Positions 58,403-64,000 of a DNA stretch of 64,000 nt are shown here, in pieces. Numbering within the stretch: position 1 is the stretch's first letter; the number at the start of each line of letters is the position of its first letter. The DNA comes from Nitrosopumilus zosterae (GTDB taxonomy: Archaea; Thermoproteota; Nitrososphaeria; Nitrososphaerales; Nitrosopumilaceae): assembly GCF_025998175.1 (NCBI RefSeq), contig NZ_AP026695.1, positions 1,180,760 to 1,244,759 of the forward strand, given 5' to 3'. The notes under the pieces were generated by a model. That model saw only the letters and a list, made by a program, of their open reading frames with translations, did no database searches and had not been told where the DNA came from. Made by a program: the position numbers and the translations under genes.

Positions 58403-59479
58403 CTATGGGTTAATTACAGCACGACCAACAATTTTCCTAGCCTTTAGATCCTCTAAAGCATTATTTGCTTCATCAAGTTTGTATCTTTTTGAAATCACAG
58501 GATTGATTATTCCCTTTCTTGCAAGATCAAGCAGTTCTACCATATCTGTATAATTTCCAGTGTAAGCTCCCTGAATAACAATGGATTTGAGAGGGATTGT
58601 GACAAGAGACACCTCAAGGGAACCTCCAAACAAGCCAACTAAAACAATATTTCCTCTTTTTCTAATAACACCTAAGGCGGTTCTAACAGTTTGTGGAGCA
58701 TTAACAAAATCAATAACACTGTCAGCTCCCTTTCCATTACAAATTGAAATTATTTTATCAACTGGACTTCCGGTTCCGCTAGAAAGAGAACCTGATACGT
58801 TAGTATTAACAACAAAATCAGCTCCCATCTTTTTTGCAGTATCAAATTTTTTGTCATCACTGTCAATGCAGATAATTTTTGCTTTTGTTATGGCTTTTGC
58901 AATTTGTATTGCCATTAGTCCTAGACCACCAGCACCGATAATTAGTAGAAATTCAGGAGAATTGGCATTTGCTTTTTTCACAGCATTGTATGCAGTAAGT
59001 CCAGAACATGCAAGTGAAGTTGCAGAATCAGGATCAACACCGTCAAGCTTAGCTAAATATTTAAAATTTGGAATCAAAGCATAATCAGAATAACCGCCAT
59101 CTTGAAAAACACCCATTGATCGTGGAGCATCACACAAGTTTTCATTTCCAACTTTACATGCGGGACATTCCCCACATCCAATCCATGGAAAAACTAGAAC
59201 GGAATCTCCTTTTGAAATCCCAGATACATCGTCTCCTAGATCTTCAACAGTTCCAACAATTTCATGCCCAGGAGTTACAGGATATTTTACTCCTCTATCG
59301 GTAACTTTCATAAATTGTCCATCACCTAGATCATATCCACCTTCCCACAAGTGTAAATCACTGTGACATACACCAACAGATTTTACCTTTAGAAGAACTT
59401 GACTTCCCTGAGGCTTTGGAGTGTCAGATTCAGATACTGCAAGAGGCTCGTTGGGGCCTGTAATTCTAGCTGATTTCAC
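58403..59479 (-). CDS. Zinc-dependent alcohol dehydrogenase (MDR family)
   Basis: The 358-residue protein has catalytic-zinc motifs (VGVCHSDLHLWEGG, then TPGHEIVGTVEDLGDDVSG), structural zinc Cys (CGECPACKVGNENLCDAP), and an NAD(P) Rossmann motif (LLIIGAGGLGLMAIQIAKAI). It would oxidise or reduce a primary or secondary alcohol or an unsaturated aldehyde; the substrate is not determinable by eye. It is a single gene. Confidence 0.93.
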   Translation of the reverse strand: MKSARITGPNEPLAVSESDTPKPQGSQVLLKVKSVGVCHSDLHLWEGGYDLGDGQFMKVTDRGVKYPVTPGHEIVGTVEDLGDDVSGISKGDSVLVFPWIGCGECPACKVGNENLCDAPRSMGVFQDGGYSDYALIPNFKYLAKLDGVDPDSATSLACSGLTAYNAVKKANANSPEFLLIIGAGGLGLMAIQIAKAITKAKIICIDSDDKKFDTAKKMGADFVVNTNVSGSLSSGTGSPVDKIISICNGKGADSVIDFVNAPQTVRTALGVIRKRGNIVLVGLFGGSLEVSLVTIPLKSIVIQGAYTGNYTDMVELLDLARKGIINPVISKRYKLDEANNALEDLKARKIVGRAVINP

Positions 59480-59574
59480 AAATGGGTTTTTTTTCTGAAC
59501 AATATAAGAGTTGACTGGAAGTGAGAAAAAAATAGAGCCCTAAGATATTATTGAATAAGTAAGAAAAGTACTAT

Positions 59575-60252
59575 GTGAGCGAAGCGCAAATTCCAAACAG
59601 TATTTCTCAAGAACCTGTAAACATCTTATTTAGTCCATCATCTGTTGCAAAAAAAGATGTATGGGAAATTGATCTTATTCAAATTTTAAATTTATTAATA
59701 AAAATTCTTGAAAAAACAGGCAAAAAAGATCTAAAAGTAGCAGGAATGGCAGCATTATCATCATCATTAATTTACAGAATGAAAGTTGAAAGTATTTTTG
59801 CGTTACAAAAAGCAGCAATGGAGAAAAAACCAATGTATCAAAGAACAGATGTAGACATAGAATTAATCGATATTCCATATAGACATGAATCGACTTATCC
59901 AGTTTCATTAGATGACTTGTTAGGATTACTGCAAAATTTGATTGGGACAATTGCAAATCCTCAATCAAGAAGAAACAGGCAATTAGACATTGAGCCAATC
60001 GTAGCTCCTGATTTTCAAGAATATTTCATTTCACTTGAAAGCATAATAGGAAAATACGAAGATTTGGTTATGAAAAAAATTTCATTGACAGGATTTGGAT
60101 TACTGCAAGACATTATTTCAGAGTTGGATCAAGTAGATTCAATCAGATGCTTCTTTGCAATATTGTTTCTGGCAAGAGACCAAAAAGTAGATCTTGAGCA
60201 AATTGGCGATGATATAAAAATCACCATAATAAAAGAAGAATTAACAAACTAA
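59575..60252 (+). CDS. scpA: Segregation and condensation protein A
   Basis: ScpA is the kleisin that bridges SMC heads in chromosome condensation. It starts at GTG 59575. The N-terminal helix after WEIDLIQILNLLIKILEKTG contacts SMC, the middle is helical, and the C-terminal winged helix reads IRCFFAILFLARDQKVDLEQ. At 225 residues it is in the range for archaeal ScpA. scpB follows after 54 bp, supporting the assignment. Confidence 0.92.
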   Translation: MSEAQIPNSISQEPVNILFSPSSVAKKDVWEIDLIQILNLLIKILEKTGKKDLKVAGMAALSSSLIYRMKVESIFALQKAAMEKKPMYQRTDVDIELIDIPYRHESTYPVSLDDLLGLLQNLIGTIANPQSRRNRQLDIEPIVAPDFQEYFISLESIIGKYEDLVMKKISLTGFGLLQDIISELDQVDSIRCFFAILFLARDQKVDLEQIGDDIKITIIKEELTN

Positions 60253-60306
60253 TCAAAAATGGAGAAAAGATTTCTTTAACTATATTTTAGAGGAGATAAT
60301 GAGCGA

Positions 60307-60879
60307 TTGACCAAAATTGAAGATATGAATGAGGCAACTGCAAGAATAGAGGCCGCACTATATTCATCAGGAAGGCCACTAAGAGTAGAAGACATAATCA
60401 AAGCATCAGGCACGGAATCTAGGACAAAAACACTAGAATTGCTCGATACTATTATGAAAAAAACAAAGAACACATTCAAAGCACTTGAAGTGGTAATTCT
60501 TCCAGACGGATCATATGTAATGCAATTAAAACCAGAGTACAGTTCAACTGTTAAAAGATATGCATCAAAACCAGTACTTCCAAATGCAACACTGAAAACA
60601 TTATCATATATTGCATATATGCAACCAATATCATCAAAACAACTTGTTGAAACAAGAGGTTCGGGTGTTTATTCACATCTAAAGGAACTACGACAGTTAG
60701 ACTACATCAATCATCAAAATGTTGGGCGATTAAAAATTTACAGTACAACAGAGAAATTCCAAAAATATTTTGGCATTCAAGGAGATGTAGAGGATCTTAA
60801 ACAACGACTGTTTTCCAAAGTTAGAAAAACTGCAAGTATGAGTCATGCAAATCCCACACCCCAAATAGTACAAAACTAA
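60307..60879 (+). CDS. scpB: Segregation and condensation protein B
   Basis: ScpB is a dimer of tandem winged helices that binds the ScpA kleisin. It starts at TTG 60307. N-terminal winged helix: EATARIEAALYSSGRPLRVE; second: LPNATLKTLSYIAYMQPISS then GVYSHLKELRQLDYINHQNV. The 190-residue length is typical. It is co-oriented with scpA, while the S8e operon starts behind its own promoter about 70 bp later. Confidence 0.92.
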   Translation: MTKIEDMNEATARIEAALYSSGRPLRVEDIIKASGTESRTKTLELLDTIMKKTKNTFKALEVVILPDGSYVMQLKPEYSSTVKRYASKPVLPNATLKTLSYIAYMQPISSKQLVETRGSGVYSHLKELRQLDYINHQNVGRLKIYSTTEKFQKYFGIQGDVEDLKQRLFSKVRKTASMSHANPTPQIVQN

Positions 60880-60916
60880 TTTAAGAAAAAGTGATCACGG
60901 CTAGTTTTTTGCGTTT

Positions 60917-60948
60917 TGTATAAATTAGAGTAATTTAGTCAAGTTTTT
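60917..60948 (+). promoter_or_regulatory. Promoter of S8e-SRP19-gar1-TFB cluster
   Basis: TTGTATAAAT at 60917-60926 is a strong archaeal TATA box about 27 bp before the GTG start of the S8e gene, again implying a leaderless mRNA. Confidence 0.55.
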
Positions 60949-61332
60949 GTGAGAAAATCCGTAGAGAATTTAGCAACAAGTAAAATTACTGGAGGAAGAA
61001 GACATCCACTAAGAATTAGAAGAAAATATGAAATTGACAGATATCCAAATGAGCCTATCAACGCGGCTCAAATATCGATTACAAGAAGAGTTCGTGGAAA
61101 TAATAGAAAAACAGCATTGAAGTCAATTGATTTTGTCAATCTAGCAACAGGTGATGCTAAAGTAAAGAAAACAAAAATTATCAAAGTACTAGATAACACT
61201 ACAAACAATGATTACAAAAGACGAGGCATTATTACAAAAGGTGCAATACTTGAAACACAAGAAGGAAAATGTAAAGTTGTTTCAAAACCAGGACAAACAG
61301 GAATAGTTAACGCAATTTTACTAAAGGAATAA
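60949..61332 (+). CDS. rps8e: Small-subunit ribosomal protein eS8
   Basis: eS8 binds 16S rRNA. The 127 residues start at GTG 60949 with RKSVENLATSKITGGRRHPL, the family-typical N-terminal basic segment, followed by VRGNNRKTALKSIDFVNLAT and GIITKGAILETQEGKCKVVS and ending with GQTGIVNAILLKE. Length is normal. It lies 1 bp before SRP19. Confidence 0.95.
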   Translation: MRKSVENLATSKITGGRRHPLRIRRKYEIDRYPNEPINAAQISITRRVRGNNRKTALKSIDFVNLATGDAKVKKTKIIKVLDNTTNNDYKRRGIITKGAILETQEGKCKVVSKPGQTGIVNAILLKE

Positions 61333-61333
61333 A

Positions 61334-61633
61334 ATGAAAGATTACGAACACATCGTAATCTGGTTGGATTATTTCAACAAGAATTTAAAAAAATCAAAAG
61401 GTAGACGGGTGGGATTGGAAAAATGTGTTTTTGATCCTTCACTAAAAGAATTGATGGATGCAACAAAAGATGCAGGATTTGAAATTACAGAATCTAATGA
61501 CAAAGTGAGATTCCCTAAACGGCCATTTGTCAGATCAGGGTATGTTATTTTACCAAAAGAATCTTCTAAGACAAAAATTTTAAACAAAATTTCAGAAAAA
61601 CTAGTGTCAAAAAGAAGCAAACAAACAAGATAA
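61334..61633 (+). CDS. srp19: Signal recognition particle protein SRP19
   Basis: SRP19 folds SRP RNA for SRP54 binding. The 99 residues contain HIVIWLDYFNKNLKKSKGRR (about 6-25), CVFDPSLKELMDATKDAGFE and RFPKRPFVRSGYVILPKESS. Its tail is basic. It sits right after S8e in the same transcript; SRP54 is at 52.3 kb. Confidence 0.94.
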   Translation: MKDYEHIVIWLDYFNKNLKKSKGRRVGLEKCVFDPSLKELMDATKDAGFEITESNDKVRFPKRPFVRSGYVILPKESSKTKILNKISEKLVSKRSKQTR

Positions 61634-61728
61634 AATCAAATCTAGCTCTTAGCTAAAGTAAAGTTGACAGAAGTCTATGATAGGAATATGATAATTACTA
61701 TTCTTAATTGCAGGAGGTAGGCGAAATA

Positions 61729-61974
61729 ATGCACCTAGCCGGTAGTGGCAGGGTTATCATTCAACTATCTAAAGAATTAGTTGAAGGACAAATACTCTGT
61801 GACGAAAAAGGAACTAGAGTTGCAAAAGTAAACGAAATGATTGGTCCAGTAAGTAGGCCATATGCGTCAGCTACGCCATTAACGAATAGTATAAAAAAAT
61901 ACATCGGCAAAAGCGTTTACGCAATAGAGCAATCTCCTGTCAATAAACCAAAAAAATTTAGGAGAAGAAAATAA
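61729..61974 (+). CDS. gar1: H/ACA RNP protein Gar1
   Basis: Gar1 is part of the archaeal H/ACA pseudouridylation complex with Cbf5, Nop10 and L7Ae. The frame opens at TTG 61708, but GGAGGT at 61712-61717 lies ahead of ATG 61729, so I chose that (81 aa). Core: SGRVIIQLSKELVEGQILCD, VAKVNEMIGPVSRPYASATP and YIGKSVYAIEQSP, with a basic tail. It overlaps the TFB start by 1 bp. Confidence 0.9.
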   Translation: MHLAGSGRVIIQLSKELVEGQILCDEKGTRVAKVNEMIGPVSRPYASATPLTNSIKKYIGKSVYAIEQSPVNKPKKFRRRK

Positions 61975-62930
61975 TGAACATACTAGAAAAACAAAACTGT
62001 CCTGAATGTAAATCTACATTAGTAGACGACATGCAGAATGGTGAAATCATCTGTTCTGGTTGCGGCGTAGTAGTCGATGATCAGATATCAGATTACGGTC
62101 CAGAAACTATTAGCTCAAATTTCGAAGACAAAATGAAATTAGCAAGAGCTACGGGACAAACAACTTATTCCCAACACGATTTGGGAATAACAACTGAGAT
62201 TTCAATCAGTGCAAAAGACTTTAGCGGAAAAACAATCAACCGTGAAGTTGCAAATCAAATGCACAATCTCAGAAAGTGGCAACAAAGAGTTAGAGTTTCC
62301 TCACCAAAAGAGAGAAGACTTGCAAATGTATTAACAAAGATGGGAGAAACATGCGATAGTCTTAATCTTTCAAAAAACGTGTTGGAAACCGCTTCTATGA
62401 TATACAGAAACTTGGACGGACATGTTGATGTGAAGGGAAAATCAGTAGTCAGCATAACTGCAGCTACAATTTACATGGCATGCAAGCAATGTGATGTAGT
62501 AAGATCACTAGAAGAAATTTGTCGCGGAGTTTGTCCACCAAAAGACGTAAAATCCAAAACAAAACTTGCAGCAAGATACTATAGAACCATGGTAATGGAA
62601 ATGGGACATTTAACAGCCCCAGTTGTAACCATGGACAAATACATCTCAAAGATAGCAAACATGACACAAACTGAGGTCAGAGTTGAAAGACTGGCCTTGG
62701 AAATTGCAGAAAAAACAAAAGATAGCAGCATTGCAGATGGAAAAGCTCCAAATGGAATTGCTGCAGCATATCTATATGTTGCATCGGTATTACTTGGACA
62801 AAATGTTCTACAAAGAGACGTTTCAAGTATTGCAGGAGTAACAGAAGTCACTATCAGAAATAGATGTAAAGAAATTCTAACATGCTACAAACTCAAAATT
62901 ACTTTAAGACCATCTCTGGCCAAATATTAA
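61974..62930 (+). CDS. tfb: Transcription initiation factor TFB
   Basis: TFB bridges TBP-DNA and RNA polymerase. The zinc ribbon is CPECKSTLVDD through CSGCGVVVDD (about 9-40), the B-reader/linker follows, and two cyclin-fold repeats cover ~115-310 (LNLSKNVLETASMIYRNLDG; KSVVSITAATIYMACKQCDV; KAPNGIAAAYLYVASVLLGQ). Length 318 is standard. Archaea often carry several tfb genes; this one is with gar1 and SRP19. Confidence 0.96.
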   Translation: MNILEKQNCPECKSTLVDDMQNGEIICSGCGVVVDDQISDYGPETISSNFEDKMKLARATGQTTYSQHDLGITTEISISAKDFSGKTINREVANQMHNLRKWQQRVRVSSPKERRLANVLTKMGETCDSLNLSKNVLETASMIYRNLDGHVDVKGKSVVSITAATIYMACKQCDVVRSLEEICRGVCPPKDVKSKTKLAARYYRTMVMEMGHLTAPVVTMDKYISKIANMTQTEVRVERLALEIAEKTKDSSIADGKAPNGIAAAYLYVASVLLGQNVLQRDVSSIAGVTEVTIRNRCKEILTCYKLKITLRPSLAKY

Positions 62931-62931
62931 A

Positions 62932-62941
62932 CCCCCCCCCC
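62932..62941. other. Run of ten C residues just after tfb
   Basis: Ten consecutive C follow the tfb stop, in DNA otherwise poor in C and G. It precedes TCTTTT, so it might act in termination, or the run length may be a sequencing artefact. Confidence 0.5.
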
Positions 62942-63022
62942 TCTTTTCATTTTATTAAAAAATCCTATTAGGATCAGCTAAATTTCGTCGGTATTATATA
63001 GAGAATCAGAGGAATGTGCGTC

Positions 63023-63793
63023 ATGGCAGTATTGGAAATCAAAGATCTTCATGTTTCACGAGAAGGAAAAGAAATTCTCAAAGGCGTAAATCTAAAGACA
63101 GGACCAGGAGAAGTACATGCCATTATGGGACCAAACGGTTCAGGTAAAAGCACTCTAGCTTACACATTACTTGCACATCCAAAATATGAAGTGACTAAAG
63201 GAGATATTTTGTTAGATGGGGAGAGCATTTTAGAATTATCAGCAGATGAAAGAGCAAAGAAAGGGTTATTCTTAGGATTCCAGTATCCAACCGAAGTTTC
63301 TGGTGTAGGGTTTTCTCATTTTCTAAGAACAGCATACAATTCTTTGAGCAAAGCACTAGAAGGTGACGACAGAGAAGTATTCATCACAGTTAGAGAATTT
63401 CAAAAATATCTAAAAGAGAACCTGGAAAAAGTTGGATTAAAAGAAGAATTCCTATCAAGATATCTCAATGAAGGATTCTCTGGCGGAGAGAAAAAACGTG
63501 CAGAGGTTTTACAAATGGCAGTACTAAAGCCAAAGATTTCAATTTTAGATGAACCGGATTCAGGATTAGATATTGATGCAGTTCAAGCAGTAGCACAAGC
63601 AATAAGCAAGGTTTCAGGAAAAGATGCAACAGTAATTGTAATTACTCACTACGCCAGAATATTGAAATTCTTAGATAAGCTAGATTTTGTTCATGTTTTT
63701 GCCAGAGGTCAAGTTCTAAAAACAGGTGATGCAACCCTTGCAGACAAACTAGAAGCAGAGGGATATGATTGGGTATTAGAACAACCTGCATGA
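63023..63793 (+). CDS. sufC: Fe-S cluster assembly ATPase SufC
   Basis: SufC is the ABC-type ATPase of the SUF iron-sulfur assembly complex. From ATG 63023 (an in-frame ATG lies at 63014), it has Walker A GPNGSGKSTLAYTLL (about 37-51), the Suf-specific insert FLGFQYPTEVSGVGF, signature FSGGEKKRAEVLQM, Walker B ISILDEPDSGLDIDA and the H-loop ITHYARIL. The SufB/SufD genes are not in this window and probably lie elsewhere or downstream. Confidence 0.95.
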   Translation: MAVLEIKDLHVSREGKEILKGVNLKTGPGEVHAIMGPNGSGKSTLAYTLLAHPKYEVTKGDILLDGESILELSADERAKKGLFLGFQYPTEVSGVGFSHFLRTAYNSLSKALEGDDREVFITVREFQKYLKENLEKVGLKEEFLSRYLNEGFSGGEKKRAEVLQMAVLKPKISILDEPDSGLDIDAVQAVAQAISKVSGKDATVIVITHYARILKFLDKLDFVHVFARGQVLKTGDATLADKLEAEGYDWVLEQPA

Positions 63794-63827
63794 TCAAATT
63801 TAACCTAAAAATTTTATCAAAGACGTA

Positions 63828-64000
63828 TTGATTTACAAAGTACATGTTACATTTTCTAAAGAATTTTTAGAAATAAATGAAAATCAAATCAAAATAGGAA
63901 TAAAATCAAAACCACTCAAGGGTGAAGCAAACAAGGAGATAATCAAAAAAATTGCAAAACATTTTGGCATATCCACAAGTCTAGTTCAAATCAAATCAGG
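63828..64000 (+). CDS. DUF167 (YggU-like) protein, 5' part
   Basis: The frame from TTG 63828 reads IYKVHVTFSKEFLEINENQI, KIGIKSKPLKGEANKEIIKK, IAKHFGISTSLVQIKSG and leaves the window. The KPLKGEANKE and IAKHFGIS elements match the small DUF167 family of unknown function. About 57 of an expected ~90-100 residues are present. The start is uncertain. Confidence 0.75.
   Translation, partial: MIYKVHVTFSKEFLEINENQIKIGIKSKPLKGEANKEIIKKIAKHFGISTSLVQIKS

Noticed and set aside
1-64000. CRISPR arrays
   Set aside because: No regularly spaced direct repeats with unique spacers were seen; the only tandem repeats are coding (8043-8192) or short 10-11 bp pairs (4092-4133).

Overview
The window is archaeal chromosomal DNA from an AT-rich, mesophilic ammonia oxidizer of the Nitrosopumilaceae (Nitrosopumilus/Nitrosarchaeum-like Thaumarchaeota). 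The evidence is gene content: class I lysyl-tRNA synthetase, archaeal Elp3, TFB, aIF1A, aIF5A, S8e/S24e/S27ae, SRP19/SRP54, Gar1, Pus10, Dph6, the archaeal dehydroquinate route (ADH synthase plus DHQ synthase II), GHMP-type shikimate kinase, ThiDN, a futalosine-type menaquinone enzyme, and many short lineage-specific proteins. Many genes have a TATA-like box about 25-30 bp before the start codon and no leader, and TTG or GTG starts are common.

Layout. Positions 1-591 hold the 3' end of purM. Positions ~750-6180 are an accessory island. It has two divergent operons of small coiled-coil/helix-turn-helix proteins (eight in all), a winged-helix protein with a conserved C-terminal domain of nuclease-like appearance, an HNH-like zinc protein, a 34-residue Cys protein, an A-rich repeat-bearing noncoding stretch, another winged-helix protein and a tyrosine recombinase. 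From 6.3 to 23.9 kb there are core and small genes: a cation/proton antiporter, a roadblock-like protein with a histone-H1-like tail, elp3-lysS, a run of tiny Cys-rich or one-helix membrane proteins, ferritin, an NRAMP-related transporter, tag, three CBS-domain proteins, a PAC2 protein, an Hsp20 and tRNA-Arg(GCG). From 24 to 29 kb lie a methyltransferase-like protein, aquaporin, peroxiredoxin and a pair of Pro/Ala/Lys-rich genes sharing a 554-bp identical segment.

Positions 29.2-31.8 kb carry a UbiD-type decarboxylase and an MqnC-like radical SAM enzyme, pointing to menaquinone synthesis. Positions 31.9-41.1 kb are an essentially complete aromatic pathway in order: ADH synthase, DHQ synthase II, aroD, aroE, shikimate kinase, aroA, aroC, a chorismate mutase-aminotransferase fusion and tyrA. 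A GC-rich, strongly structured, probably independent small RNA gene sits between aroA and aroC. Positions 41.1-49.6 kb hold thiC, thiDN, a sugar nucleotidyltransferase with a GNA1-like acetyltransferase, a GalT-like protein and apgM. Positions 49.7-64 kb are dominated by translation, secretion and transcription genes, with a box C/D sRNA immediately downstream of aIF5A, an intron-containing tRNA-Tyr(GTA), scpAB, S8e-SRP19-gar1-TFB, sufC and the start of a DUF167 gene.

The least explained parts are the HTH/integrase island, the aroA-aroC RNA, the duplicated PKGTLPKGF genes, and several tiny genes that length cut-offs would miss. All identifications are from reading the sequence; no database search was run.
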